Below are positions 1 through 9,097 of a stretch of DNA of 64,000 bases, one piece after another. Under the pieces are notes generated by a model. That model saw nothing but the letters and a program-made list of their open reading frames with translations. It ran no database searches and was not told the DNA's origin. This DNA is from Nocardia arthritidis (lineage in GTDB: Bacteria; Actinomycetota; Actinomycetes; Mycobacteriales; Mycobacteriaceae), in contig NZ_CP046172.1 of assembly GCF_011801145.1 (NCBI RefSeq), forward strand, positions 7,874,001 to 7,938,000, given 5' to 3'. How positions within the stretch are numbered: the first letter of the stretch is position 1; each line of letters begins with the position of its first letter. Position numbers and translations under genes: made by a program.

Positions 1-484
1 CGACGTACGGATCGGCGGTGAGCCTGCGCACGAAGGCGGCCGACGGCGCGGCGGGTTCCTCGGTGTATATCTCGATGTCGTGGCGTCCCTCGCCGACCTC
101 GATGGTCCGCAATTCCAGTCGTAGATCCGGGAATTCGACGCGCATCGCGTTGACGATGGGCGGCAGCCACAGCGCGCCGACCGAGGAGATGTAGCCGATG
201 GACAGGCTGCCGATCCGGCCCGCGCGTAGATCGTCGACAACTCCGTCCAGGCGGGCGATTTCCTCGAACATCGGCTCGGACGCGGCGGCGAGGGCGCGGC
301 CCGCGGCGGTGGGTTCGATACCCCGGCCGACCCGCTCGACCAGCTGCAATCCGGTCTCGCGCTGGAGCGCCGCCAGCTGCTGGCTCGCCGCCGACGGGGT
401 GTAGCCGAGGGCGGCGGCGCTGGCCCGGATCGATCCGGTCGCGACGACCGTTCGCAGCAGGCGCAGCCGGGTGATGTCCAGCAT
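1..484 (-). CDS. LysR-family transcriptional regulator, 3' end outside window
   Basis: The ATG is at 484 on the minus strand and the frame stays open to base 1, giving 161 codons of a protein normally about 300 aa long. The N-terminus is a typical LysR winged helix-turn-helix: it opens MLDITRLRLLRTVVATGS, with recognition-helix motif TPSAASQQLAAL near residues 29-40, and passes through a linker into the first part of the LysR substrate-binding domain (about residue 88 onwards). It is divergent from an EamA exporter starting at 558, the usual layout of a LysR protein controlling its neighbour. The inducer cannot be told from the sequence, and the effector pocket is cut off by the window edge. 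Confidence 0.93.
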   Translation of the reverse strand, partial: MLDITRLRLLRTVVATGSIRASAAALGYTPSAASQQLAALQRETGLQLVERVGRGIEPTAAGRALAAASEPMFEEIARLDGVVDDLRAGRIGSLSIGYISSVGALWLPPIVNAMRVEFPDLRLELRTIEVGEGRHDIEIYTEEPAAPSAAFVRRLTADPYV

Positions 485-557
485 CCGAAAATTGTACAGC
501 TGAGCTTAATGGTTGTGCTCGATCGTTCGCTTGTCCTGTTCTTTTCCGGCGATCACG
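485..557. promoter_or_regulatory. Divergent control region between LysR gene and EamA exporter
   Basis: This 73-bp gap separates the two divergent starts. LysR proteins normally bind such gaps and control both genes. Bases 491-510 run from ATT to AAT around an AGCT centre, which fits a loose LysR-type site, but the arms are only three bases, so the exact operator is uncertain. Confidence 0.35.
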
Positions 558-1484
558 ATGGTCAGCGTGATCAACGAATCCCGGACCGCGACAGCGGACC
601 ATGCGACGGCCACCGGTATCGACATCCCAGCCGCCGCGGCGGTTATCGTCGCGGTCGCGGTATGGGCCTCGGCGTTCGTCGCGATCCGCGACGCGGGAAC
701 GGCGCTGTCCGCGGCCCCGATGGCACTGCTTCGCCTCGCCGTGGCGGCGCTGGCGCTGACGGTCCTGGTCGGCCTCCGCGATCGCGGATTGCGCCGAGTA
801 CCGCGCGCCCGTGCGCCGTGGCTGTTGATCGCCGGGTACGCCGTGCTGTGGCTGGCCGGGTACACCGTCGCGCTGAACGCCGCCGAACGGCATGTCGACG
901 CGGGCACCGCGGCGCTGCTCGTCAACCTCGCTCCGCTGTTGGTCGCCATCGGAGCCGCCTTCTTGTTGCGCGAAAAGCTATCGCGCGCACTGCTTTTCGG
1001 CGTGCTGGTGTCGCTGTCCGGCGTCACTGCCATCGCGCTCGGCACCGTCGGGCACCACGACGGCCTCGGTGTCGTCCTGTGTCTGCTCGCCGCCGTCCTG
1101 TACGCGGCCGGCGTGCTGATCCAGAAGGCCGCGCTGCGCCACGTCGACGCGCTCACCGCGATCTGGCTCGGCTGCCTCATCGCCACGCTCGTCCTGCTGC
1201 CGTGGACACCCCGGCTCGTCACCGAGCTGTCGACGGCTCCGGCACGCACCGTCGTCGATGGCGTCTACCTCGGATTGTTCCCTACCGCACTGGGATTCAC
1301 CGCCTGGTCGTACGCGCTGCGTCGCACCGACGCCGGGCGCCTCACCACCGCCAGCTACGGTGTGCCCGCGGTATCGGTGCTGCTGTCCTGGTTGGTGCTC
1401 GGCGAGATCCCGACGCTGCTCGCACTCGCAGGCGGCGCGGTTTGCCTTGTCGGCGTTGCGATCTCGCGCCGCCGGAGCGCATGA
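558..1484 (+). CDS. EamA/DMT-family membrane exporter
   Basis: 308-aa polytopic protein with about ten hydrophobic helices arranged as two EamA repeats, the standard architecture of drug/metabolite transporters that export amino acids or small metabolites across the cytoplasmic membrane. Repeat signatures are VDAGTAALLVNLAPLLVAIG in the first half and LFPTALGFTAWSYALRRTDA in the second. The ATG at 558 (MVSVINESR) was preferred to an upstream TTG at 513 because the extra residues are not membrane-like. It is divergent from a LysR gene and converges on the MBL-fold hydrolase, with stop codons 2 bp apart. The substrate is unknown. Confidence 0.9.
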   Translation: MVSVINESRTATADHATATGIDIPAAAAVIVAVAVWASAFVAIRDAGTALSAAPMALLRLAVAALALTVLVGLRDRGLRRVPRARAPWLLIAGYAVLWLAGYTVALNAAERHVDAGTAALLVNLAPLLVAIGAAFLLREKLSRALLFGVLVSLSGVTAIALGTVGHHDGLGVVLCLLAAVLYAAGVLIQKAALRHVDALTAIWLGCLIATLVLLPWTPRLVTELSTAPARTVVDGVYLGLFPTALGFTAWSYALRRTDAGRLTTASYGVPAVSVLLSWLVLGEIPTLLALAGGAVCLVGVAISRRRSA

Positions 1485-1486
1485 CC

Positions 1487-2551
1487 TCAGATCGGCAGCG
1501 GGAAAACGTCCCCGTCGCGGGCCACGCTCAGCCGCCCCGAATAGTTCCGGCCGATGCGGTCTGCCCAGCGCGGATCATCCGGCGGCGCACCGTAATAGTG
1601 GCTGAGCACCAGGTGTTTCGCGCCGACCGCGGCGGCGACCGCGCCGACGTCCTCGGCGCTGGTATGCGAGGCGCGGCTGTAGTCGTCCTCGTGTTCGAGA
1701 ATCGCCTCGTGCACGAGAATGTCGGTGCCGGAAGCCAATTCGATCAGGTTGTCGGATTTCACGGTGTCGCCGGAGAAGGTCACCGAGCCACCGCCCGCCA
1801 GCTCGAACCGGAAGGCGAACGACGGATACACGTTGTGATGCGGCACCAGCGTCGCGGTGACGGTCACCGTCTCGTCGGCGTACACCGGAAACGGCGAAAT
1901 CCGCGGCGCGGTATTGCCGAAATCCGAGCCCGGCGGGATCGCGATCTCGTTGGCCTGGATCAACTGCCGGATATCGCCCTGATGCAGCGAGCGGATGTGC
2001 ACGTTCACCCCGTAGGCGTAGCCCGCGATGATGTGATCGGTGAGCGCGGCCAACCCGGGTTCGCCACCGAGATCGACATTGCCCACGCCGCCGACAATCG
2101 GTTCCGGGCCCGGCGCCAGACCGCCCGCCGAACCCGGCCCGTACACCCGCAACGGCCGGTCGGCCTTCCCATCCCACCAGTACCCGAGCAGGAAGCTCGG
2201 ATAGTCGACGATGTGGTCGACGTGCAGATGTGTGACGAACATCGCCCGCAACCGATGGATATCCAGCCCCGCCTGCCGATACATCGGCACCGTCCCGCGT
2301 CCGCAATCGACCACGTACACCTGAGCATCGGCGCCGTCACCGATCTTCAGCGCCGTGCCGAATCCGGCCCGGTCGCCGACCGGCGGCCCCGCCGCGGTCC
2401 CCAGGGTGATCAGCGAATTGGCCGGAGCGGGACCGGATTTCGGCGAAGCGGCGGCCGATCCGGGCACTGCGGCGAGCCCGGCCGAACCGACCACCGCGGC
2501 AGCCGCACCCACCAGCGATCGACGCGTCAGGCGTACATGGTCTAGACACAT
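1487..2551 (-). CDS. MBL-fold metallo-hydrolase with Tat signal
   Basis: 354 aa. The N-terminus has a twin-arginine motif (LTRRSLVGAAAA) followed by a hydrophobic stretch and an Ala-rich cleavage region, so the protein is probably exported folded. The metallo-beta-lactamase fold is shown by the zinc-ligand motif THLHVDHIVDYPS, then TFSGDTV, a VHEAI segment and a final LSHYYG. The pattern resembles RNase Z/arylsulfatase-like MBL hydrolases rather than beta-lactamases. Catalytic zinc ligands appear intact. Substrate unknown. It is divergent from the PaiB gene at 2683 and converges on the EamA gene. Confidence 0.9.
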   Translation of the reverse strand: MCLDHVRLTRRSLVGAAAAVVGSAGLAAVPGSAAASPKSGPAPANSLITLGTAAGPPVGDRAGFGTALKIGDGADAQVYVVDCGRGTVPMYRQAGLDIHRLRAMFVTHLHVDHIVDYPSFLLGYWWDGKADRPLRVYGPGSAGGLAPGPEPIVGGVGNVDLGGEPGLAALTDHIIAGYAYGVNVHIRSLHQGDIRQLIQANEIAIPPGSDFGNTAPRISPFPVYADETVTVTATLVPHHNVYPSFAFRFELAGGGSVTFSGDTVKSDNLIELASGTDILVHEAILEHEDDYSRASHTSAEDVGAVAAAVGAKHLVLSHYYGAPPDDPRWADRIGRNYSGRLSVARDGDVFPLPI

Positions 2552-2682
2552 GAGCCGTCAAGATAGCCGCCGGTCCGCGAGGCCGGAATAGAAACGGTCA
2601 CCACGATTCTGGAGCACGCAGCGGTCCACTGAGCTCGAAGCGGCTCTGCCGAAGGCCGATTCCATCGGATAGAACTGGGCAT
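2552..2682. promoter_or_regulatory. Divergent intergenic region, MBL hydrolase / PaiB
   Basis: 131 bp between two divergent starts, so it must carry both promoters. I see no clear -35/-10 pair and no convincing palindrome. Confidence 0.4.
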
Positions 2683-3297
2683 ATGTATGTCCCAGCGCAA
2701 TTCACACCCGACGAACAGGCCGTACACGAACTGCTGAGCAGGCACGCAGCCGCCGATCTGATCACCGCGACGGCGGACGGACTCGTCGCGACCATGCTGC
2801 CGTTCGTCTACGACGCGGACGCCGGGACATTGCGTGGGCATCTCGCCCGCAACAACGACCAGTGGCGCCGACCGGCACTCGGCGAGGCGCTGGTGATCGT
2901 GCGCGGGCCCGACGCGTATATCTCCCCGTCCTGGTATCCGAGCAAGGCCGAACACGGGCGGGCCGTGCCGACCTGGAACTACGTCACCGCACACGTGTAC
3001 GGACGCCTCACCGTGCACGACGATCCGGCTTGGCTGGAACGACACGTCCGCGACCTCAGCGACCGGCACGAGGCCGGACGCCCGAACGCGTGGTCCGTCG
3101 ACGACGCGCCACCGAAGTTCATCACCGGTCTACTGCGCGCCATCGTCGGCATCGAGGTGGCGATCACGCGCGTCGAAGCCAAATACAAGCTCAGCCAGAA
3201 CCGTCCGGCTGCCGATATCGACGGCGTGATCGCGGGTTTGACCGAGGACGGTCATGACATCGCCGCTGCCGCCGTGCGGCAGGCTCGCCCCGCCTGA
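2683..3297 (+). CDS. FMN-binding negative transcriptional regulator, PaiB family
   Basis: 204 aa, the usual PaiB length. Family signatures are an N-terminal MYVPAQFTP, a central PTWNYVTAHVYGRLTV and a C-terminal KYKLSQNR, all characteristic of the PaiB split-barrel flavin-binding fold. In Bacillus PaiB is linked to repression of degradative enzymes and sporulation; in actinobacteria the targets are generally unknown. It is followed, after a 34-bp gap, by an alpha/beta hydrolase on the same strand and may be co-transcribed with it. Confidence 0.93.
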   Translation: MYVPAQFTPDEQAVHELLSRHAAADLITATADGLVATMLPFVYDADAGTLRGHLARNNDQWRRPALGEALVIVRGPDAYISPSWYPSKAEHGRAVPTWNYVTAHVYGRLTVHDDPAWLERHVRDLSDRHEAGRPNAWSVDDAPPKFITGLLRAIVGIEVAITRVEAKYKLSQNRPAADIDGVIAGLTEDGHDIAAAAVRQARPA

Positions 3298-3331
3298 GGC
3301 GGCCCGAAATTCACTTGACCCGATCGCGAGG

Positions 3332-4114
3332 ATGGGTGGAGTGATCGAGCTGGCGTATACGGACTTCGGCGGCACGGGGCGGACCCTGCTGGCATTGCAC
3401 GGAAGCTTCGGCAGGGGCGCGATTTTCGCGCGCCTCGCCGCCGACCTCGCCGGGTGCGCCCGAGTGATCGCGCCCGATCAGCGCGGTCACGGGTACAGCG
3501 ACCGGGCCGAAACCTATACGGGTGCGGATTTCGTCGCCGACGCCGCCGCGCTGATTCGCCGACTCGAGCTCGAAGATGTTGTGGTTCTGGGTCATTCGCG
3601 CGGCGGGATCACCGCGTACCAATTGGCCGCCCGGCATCCGGAGCTGGTGTCGGCGCTGATCATCGAGGATGTCGGTCCGGTGATGCGGACGCCCGATATC
3701 GAGCGCCCGGTGCTCGACGTGCGCGGATGGCCCGCCACCGCGGATACGAAAGATGAACTGGCCGAGGCGATTCGGGCGCTCGGCGTACCGGATCCGGATT
3801 ACTTCACGCACAGTGCGGTGCCGACCGCCGACGGCCGCTGGCGGCTGCTGTTCGACTGGGACGACATGATGGCCGTCCAGAACGGCGGGCTCGGCGACTG
3901 GTGGGCGGACTGGCTCGGCTCGAGCTGTCCCGCACTGGTTTTGCGCGGTCGGCACAGCACAATGCTGCCCGCATCGCTGGCCGCGGAGATGGTTGCCAGG
4001 CGCCCGGCCAGTCGCCTGGTGGAATTCGCCGAGGCCGGGCATTGGATCCACGACGACGAACCCGCCGAACTCGCCCGAACCGTCGCCGACTTCCTCACCG
4101 AACTCGAATCTTGA
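3332..4114 (+). CDS. Alpha/beta-hydrolase fold protein
   Basis: 260 aa. It shows the oxyanion-hole motif LALHGSFG, the nucleophile elbow GHSRGG (serine) and a C-terminal catalytic histidine in EAGHWIHDDEP. These are the features of the esterase/epoxide-hydrolase-like alpha/beta hydrolases; the serine nucleophile makes an esterase, lactonase or C-C hydrolase more likely than an epoxide hydrolase. The start was set at ATG 3332; a GTG at 3341 preceded by GGTGGA is an alternative. The open frame reaches back to 3254, overlapping paiB, but those residues are not hydrolase-like. Substrate not determinable. Confidence 0.87.
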   Translation: MGGVIELAYTDFGGTGRTLLALHGSFGRGAIFARLAADLAGCARVIAPDQRGHGYSDRAETYTGADFVADAAALIRRLELEDVVVLGHSRGGITAYQLAARHPELVSALIIEDVGPVMRTPDIERPVLDVRGWPATADTKDELAEAIRALGVPDPDYFTHSAVPTADGRWRLLFDWDDMMAVQNGGLGDWWADWLGSSCPALVLRGRHSTMLPASLAAEMVARRPASRLVEFAEAGHWIHDDEPAELARTVADFLTELES

Positions 4115-4135
4115 TCGAAAGTTGTTGTGGCACAG

Positions 4136-4771
4136 TCATGATCTGGTGCGTGGCTTGGAGCGGCTCACCGCGACACCGGCCAGGCACAGGACGCCGCCGA
4201 GGATGGTCAGCGGGCCGGGCACCTCGCCGAGCGCGAGCCACGACATCAGCACGACGAGGGTCGGCACCACATAGGTGGTGACACCCATCCGGCCTGCCTC
4301 GGTGCGGGACAGCGCGTATGCCCACGCGGTGAATGCCAAAGCCGTTGGGAAAACGCCGATATAGATGACGCTCAGCGTGGCCGACAGCGGAGCGCTGATG
4401 AGTTCGGCGCCGAGCTGTCCGGCGAAGGGCAGACACGCGATCATCCCGACCACGCAGCCGAACGTCGTGACCTGAAGCGGCGACGCGTATTTCAACGCGG
4501 GCTTCTGCACGACCACCGAAATCGCCCATGCGGCGGCGGCGATCAGGCACAGCACGACGCCGAGCACCGCGGAACCACCACCGCCGGAACGGGATACGCC
4601 GACGACGATCGCTCCGCCGAAGGAGACCGCCATACCCGCGAACAGCCGCGGCGGAAAGCCTTCCGCCAGAAAGATTCCGCTCAACAGGGCGATGAGCACC
4701 GGGCCGATGTTGATCACCATCGCCGCGGTGCCCGCGTCCACCAGCTGCTCACCCCAGTTCAGCGCCACCAT
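4136..4771 (-). pseudogene. EamA/DMT transporter lacking its N-terminal third
   Basis: 211 codons that match the last two thirds of an EamA transporter: the MVALNWGEQLVDAGTAAMV block that normally sits at the third helix is right at the start, and the second repeat (VFPTALAFTAWAYALSRTEA) is complete. About 85-95 residues, including the first helices, are missing. Upstream of ATG 4771 the frame remains open to about 4855 but encodes a non-homologous stretch containing WAGPAKRQVEEPFG, and it stops next to the Shine-Dalgarno of the divergent pfpI gene. The likeliest explanation is a deletion that removed the 5' end. A short functional protein starting at 4771 is possible but less likely. Confidence 0.7.
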
Positions 4772-4857
4772 ATAGAGGCCGAATGGTTCTTCGACCTGCC
4801 GTTTCGCGGGGCCCGCCCAGGGTAGTGCGCAGAGATAGCCGAGGAACAGGAGGAGTC

Positions 4858-5415
4858 ATGCCCGAATCTCTCGATGGCGCACGCGTCGTGATCATCACCT
4901 CCAACGCCGGGGTGGAACACGACGAGCTGGTGGTACCCCGGGACCGGCTGCGCGAGCGCGGCGCCCGGGTGACCCATGCGGCGATGAAAGGCGAGACTGT
5001 ACAGACCTATCGGCACGACCTCGAGCCCGACGAGCAGGTGCAACCCGATACCGCGCTCGACGCCGTCGATCCGTCCGAGATCGACGTGCTGGTGGTGCCG
5101 GGCGGCACGGTCAACGCCGACAAACTGCGGATGGACGACCGCGCCCGCAACCTGGTGCGACAACTGCGCACCGCGGGCAAACCGATCGCCGCGATCTGTC
5201 ACGGCCCGTGGCTGCTGGTCGACGCCGGGGTGGTGCCGGGCAAGATGCTGACGTCCTATCCGTCGCTGCGCACCGACATCACCAATGCGGGCGGCACCTG
5301 GGTGGACGAATCGGTGGTGCGCTCCGATCACAACGGCTGGACGCTGATCACCTCCCGCAAACCGGACGACCTGCCCGATTTCGTCAACACCATCGCCGCG
5401 CAGTTGACGGGCTGA
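4858..5415 (+). CDS. DJ-1/PfpI-family protein (type 1 glutamine-amidotransferase-like)
   Basis: 185 aa. It has the PfpI core with the nucleophile elbow AICHGPWLLVDAGV (cysteine) and the TSYPSLRTDITNAGG segment found in PfpI/YhbO-type proteins, which act as proteases, deglycases or stress chaperones. A very good ribosome binding site (AGGAGG) lies a few bases before ATG 4858. It is divergent from the truncated EamA gene. This subfamily differs from the second DJ-1 protein at 10152, so the two are not recent duplicates. Confidence 0.92.
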   Translation: MPESLDGARVVIITSNAGVEHDELVVPRDRLRERGARVTHAAMKGETVQTYRHDLEPDEQVQPDTALDAVDPSEIDVLVVPGGTVNADKLRMDDRARNLVRQLRTAGKPIAAICHGPWLLVDAGVVPGKMLTSYPSLRTDITNAGGTWVDESVVRSDHNGWTLITSRKPDDLPDFVNTIAAQLTG

Positions 5416-5535
5416 CCGGGTCTCGGGTTGATCCCACCAAACCGGACGCCGTCCGCGGTCCAGTAGACTGCACCCGCAGAAAGCAGGTCGCTGGAAGTCG
5501 CCCGGGGGGCACGACTGATTATGAGAGGCGCGTGA

Positions 5536-6747
5536 ATGTCTCGCCGCTACCCATCCACTGCCGCAACGGGATTCGTCCTGTTCGTGGCACTGGTGCTCGC
5601 CGCGTGCTCGAGTTCGCCGGATCATTCGGCGAACAGCCCGGCACCGCCCCCGGCCAAGATCACGATCGATCCGGGCAGCGGCTCCGACGTCGACCCGTTG
5701 ACGCCGATCAAGGTCAGCGCGAGTGAAGGCATCCTGACGAACGTCAGCATGACGAACGAGGACGGCAAACCCGTCGACGGCATCTTCACCCCCGACAAGA
5801 CGGCCTGGAAACCCACCGGCCCGCTCGGTTACGGACACACCTACACGGTCAACGCCGAGGGTGTCACGCTCACCGGCAAGCTCGGCCCGATGACGGCGAG
5901 CTTCGGCACCCTCAAGCCGAGCAACCAGACCAAGGCGTATCTGACGCTCACCAGCACCGCGCTCATCTCCGACGGCGGCACCTATGGCGTCGGCACCGTG
6001 GTCGTCGCCCAGTTCGACGAGGACATCCCGGACCGCGCGGCCGCGGAGAAGCGGCTCCAGGTCACCACCGTTCCGCAGGTACAGGGCTCCTGGTACTGGG
6101 TGGACAACCGGCACGTGCACTGGCGGCCGAAGGATTATTACGCCCCCGGCACCAAGGTGACCGTCGACGCCAACATCTACGGCGCGCAGCTCGGCCCCGG
6201 CCTCTACGGCCAGGAGGACAGTCACGTCTCGTTCACCATCGGCGCATCGCATGTCTCGATCGCCGACGACAACACCCACCAGGTGGAGGTATACGAGAAC
6301 GGCAAGCTGATCCGTACCATGCCGACATCGATGGGCCGCGGCGGCACCGAGACCATCGCGGGCAAGACCATCAGCTTCTGGACCATGCCCGGCACCTACA
6401 CGGTGATGGACAAGGCGAATCCGGTGATCATGGATTCCTCCACCTACGGCCTGCCGATCAATTCGCGCCTCGGCTACAAGGAGGCCATCGGCTGGGCGAC
6501 CCGCATCAGCACCGACGGCATCTACCTGCACGCGCTGGACTCGACCATCTGGGCGCAGGGCAGCAGCGACCAGTCACACGGCTGCCTCAACCTGAGCACC
6601 ACGAACGCGCAATGGTTCTTCGACTTCTCCAATCCCGGCGATGTCGTCGAGGTGCGCAATACCGGCGGTGCGCCGCTGGCCATCTGGCAGAACGGCGACT
6701 GGACCCTCTCATGGGACCAGTGGCTGCAGGGCAGCGCGCTGCACTAA
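5536..6747 (+). CDS. L,D-transpeptidase lipoprotein, LdtMt2 type
   Basis: 403 aa. The signal peptide ends in the lipobox LAAC (cysteine about residue 24), so it is a lipid-anchored cell-wall enzyme. Two bacterial Ig-like domains precede the YkuD catalytic domain, whose motif SHGCLNLS carries His-348 and the nucleophile Cys-350. A C-terminal WDQWLQG tail matches mycobacterial LdtMt2. These enzymes make 3->3 peptidoglycan cross-links, which dominate in mycolata, and are targets of carbapenems. Domain order and length agree with the family and nothing is missing. A purine-rich GAGAGGCG precedes ATG 5536. Confidence 0.95.
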   Translation: MSRRYPSTAATGFVLFVALVLAACSSSPDHSANSPAPPPAKITIDPGSGSDVDPLTPIKVSASEGILTNVSMTNEDGKPVDGIFTPDKTAWKPTGPLGYGHTYTVNAEGVTLTGKLGPMTASFGTLKPSNQTKAYLTLTSTALISDGGTYGVGTVVVAQFDEDIPDRAAAEKRLQVTTVPQVQGSWYWVDNRHVHWRPKDYYAPGTKVTVDANIYGAQLGPGLYGQEDSHVSFTIGASHVSIADDNTHQVEVYENGKLIRTMPTSMGRGGTETIAGKTISFWTMPGTYTVMDKANPVIMDSSTYGLPINSRLGYKEAIGWATRISTDGIYLHALDSTIWAQGSSDQSHGCLNLSTTNAQWFFDFSNPGDVVEVRNTGGAPLAIWQNGDWTLSWDQWLQGSALH

Positions 6748-6816
6748 ACGCCAACTGTCCATCCCCACACGACATTCCGGGCTGATCTTCCGGCTCGGCT
6801 CGGCTATGTTGTGCGC

Positions 6817-8343
6817 ATGCGGACCATGACACGGTTGGGCCGGGGCGTCTGTCTCTTGGCCGCGGTGCTGCTCGGGGTGACGGCCGGTGGCCAACTGGCC
6901 GTTGCGGATTCGGATCTGCCGCCCGGCGGGCTACCCGGGATCCCGGTGCCGGAGCTGGCCTGGCAGGCCTGCGGGGATGCCGGGTACCAGTGCGCGAGCG
7001 CGGAAGTGCCGCTGGATTACCGCAATCCGGGCGCCGGGAACCTTACGCTGGCGCTAAGGCGGCATACCGCAACGGATTCCGGGCGGCGGATCGGCTCGCT
7101 GTTCGTGAATCCCGGCGGGCCGGGCGGTTCCGGGACCAACTTCGTCACCTCCGTGGTGAAACGGATGCCGGATCTGGCCGCGCGCTTCGATATCGTCGGC
7201 TTCGATCCGCGCGGCGTCGAACAGAGCCGCGCGGTGCACTGCTTCGACGCGGCGCAGATGCGGCAGGAATGGGCGATGGTGCCCGCGCAATGGCGGCCGG
7301 GCGCCTTCGAGCGCGGACAGGATTCGGCGGCCCGCTTCGAGGCGGCCTGCGCGGCGAACAGCGGCGACATCCTGCCCTACATCGGAACGGAATACGTCGC
7401 CCGCGATATGGATCTGCTCAGGGCAGCCGTCGGCGATCCCCAAATCAATTATCTCGGAGTGTCTTTCGGGACCATGATCGGCTCGGTCTACGCGAACCTG
7501 TTCCCGCAACGGATCCGGTCGTTCGTGCTGGACGGCGCGTACAACCCGGAGACATACGCGAACGATCCGTACGCCTACGACTACGGCCAGTACGTCGCGG
7601 TGGAGGGCGCGCTCAACAGATTCCTCGACTGGTGTGCCGCGGATCGCGCGGACTGCCAGTTCGGCGATCCGGCGCAGGGCGGGCCTGCCACGGCCTTCGA
7701 CGCCCTCGTCGGGGATCTCAGCGACAATCCGGTGCGCGACGAATCCGGTGCGGTCACCCTCAACGGTTCATCGCTGGTGTACGAAATTCTCTTGCGGCTC
7801 AACGGCGCTCGCGCGGCCTGGCCGGCCATCGGCCGGATGCTGCAGCAGGCGGCGGCGCACGACACCAAGGCAGCGGGGCTCGACTCGTTCAGCCAGATGG
7901 CCGACTTCTTCGCCGCCAATGTCGCGGTCGAATGCGCCGATCGCGTCTACCCGCCCTCGACGCTGGAACTGCAGGCCCGCCTCGCTTTCGAGGTCGCGTC
8001 GGCGCCGCGCACGGGCCCGGTCATGGCCTGGGGTCCGCCCGGATACGACCATTCACACGGCAATATCTGCCAGCGCTGGTCGCAGCCGCGGCTGAGCCGC
8101 TACGCCGGGCCGTGGTCGGCGGCGGGTTCCGCGCCGATCATGGTGGTCGGCACCACCGGCGACCCCGACACACCGTATCCGGACGCGGTCGCGCTGGCCG
8201 GAATGCTGGCGAACGGACGGCTGCTCACCGTGACGGGTGAGGGCCACTCCGGATTCGGCCACAGCGTCTGCGCGCGCGAGGCGGAGACGGCGTACTTCAC
8301 CGAGCTGACCATGCCCGGCGCGCAATGCCCAGGCGACTCCTAG
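6817..8343 (+). CDS. Secreted alpha/beta hydrolase, tripeptidyl-aminopeptidase (TAP) type
   Basis: 508 aa with a cleavable signal peptide (hydrophobic core LLAAVLLGVTAGG, then AVA). The first part is an alpha/beta-hydrolase with NPGGPGGSG oxyanion region and nucleophile elbow GVSFG. The C-terminal TAP-like domain supplies Asp in TTGDPDTPYP and His in GEGHSGFG. This is the SlpD/SlpE/tripeptidyl aminopeptidase group: secreted peptidases or esterases of actinobacteria. Starts at GTG 6811 and ATG 6817 are both possible and differ by two residues. Its stop is 4 bp from the convergent TIGR03943 gene. Confidence 0.93.
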   Translation: MRTMTRLGRGVCLLAAVLLGVTAGGQLAVADSDLPPGGLPGIPVPELAWQACGDAGYQCASAEVPLDYRNPGAGNLTLALRRHTATDSGRRIGSLFVNPGGPGGSGTNFVTSVVKRMPDLAARFDIVGFDPRGVEQSRAVHCFDAAQMRQEWAMVPAQWRPGAFERGQDSAARFEAACAANSGDILPYIGTEYVARDMDLLRAAVGDPQINYLGVSFGTMIGSVYANLFPQRIRSFVLDGAYNPETYANDPYAYDYGQYVAVEGALNRFLDWCAADRADCQFGDPAQGGPATAFDALVGDLSDNPVRDESGAVTLNGSSLVYEILLRLNGARAAWPAIGRMLQQAAAHDTKAAGLDSFSQMADFFAANVAVECADRVYPPSTLELQARLAFEVASAPRTGPVMAWGPPGYDHSHGNICQRWSQPRLSRYAGPWSAAGSAPIMVVGTTGDPDTPYPDAVALAGMLANGRLLTVTGEGHSGFGHSVCAREAETAYFTELTMPGAQCPGDS

Positions 8344-8347
8344 GTTC

Positions 8348-9097
8348 TCAGCCGTAGGTCTGGCTCGGCGCGGGGACGGAGTGGAATTCCTTGATCGTCA
8401 CCGTCGGGGTCATATAGTTCTCCGACCGGGCCGAATCGGGAACCACCTTGCCCCGCACCGAGATCCAGCCGCCGTCGGAAACCGGCCCGAGGTCGCCGTC
8501 GAGGTGCACGCGCAGGGTCTGCGCGTCGGCGACGCAGCAGGTGATCACCACACGAGCCAGATCCCAGCCGGAATGCGAACCGTCCAAACGGATTTCGCCA
8601 TCCTCCTCGGTGCGCACCAGAAAGCCGACCACGGTGATCTCGCGGCGGTCCAGCTCGCCGGAATTGTCGTAGGAGGCCCGGTCGATCAGGTCGTACATGC
8701 GCATGGTCGGCGCGTCGCCGGGCGGCATCGGGCCCATGTTTATCTTGCGGACGGTCTTCGCCGCCGGGTTCGCACCGATCGAATTCGCCGGTGCGGTACC
8801 GGATTTCACCGATGCGGCGCCGAGTGCGGGCGGCACGATGAGCAGCAGCCCGGCGACCGGAGCCACCAGCAGCCACCGCGAACGGCCACTGCCGTGCTCG
8901 TGCTCCTGGCTCGCGCGGCCCCGGCGGATGTCGCGCACTATCGCCGCGACGGCCAGTGCGATCACCGCGATCCCGCTGGCCAGCAGGAACGGATACAGAC
9001 CCGGTTTGACATAGCGCAGATAGGTGCCGTCGAGGGTGATCTTCACCATCGCCCCGCCGATGAGCAGCAGGATCACATTCTGTGTTTCGCGATTCAT
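8348..9097 (-). CDS. TIGR03943-family putative permease subunit
   Basis: 249 aa. Three hydrophobic segments lie in the N-terminal third, followed by a soluble domain with the family hallmark VVITCCVADAQ (paired cysteines). The start codon overlaps the stop of the upstream permease as ATGA (9094-9097), so the two are translationally coupled and probably form one membrane complex. The family is known only as the partner of the two-gene DUF318-type permease; the transported species is not established. Confidence 0.92.
   Translation of the reverse strand: MNRETQNVILLLIGGAMVKITLDGTYLRYVKPGLYPFLLASGIAVIALAVAAIVRDIRRGRASQEHEHGSGRSRWLLVAPVAGLLLIVPPALGAASVKSGTAPANSIGANPAAKTVRKINMGPMPPGDAPTMRMYDLIDRASYDNSGELDRREITVVGFLVRTEEDGEIRLDGSHSGWDLARVVITCCVADAQTLRVHLDGDLGPVSDGGWISVRGKVVPDSARSENYMTPTVTIKEFHSVPAPSQTYG

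Noticed and set aside
509..2545. 678-codon plus-strand ORF across EamA and MBL genes
   Set aside because: Runs in a wrong frame of one gene and antisense to another; not protein-like.
4759..6531. 590-codon minus-strand ORF across pfpI and the L,D-transpeptidase
   Set aside because: Antisense to two clearly recognised genes with intact catalytic motifs; Arg/His/Asp-rich shadow composition.
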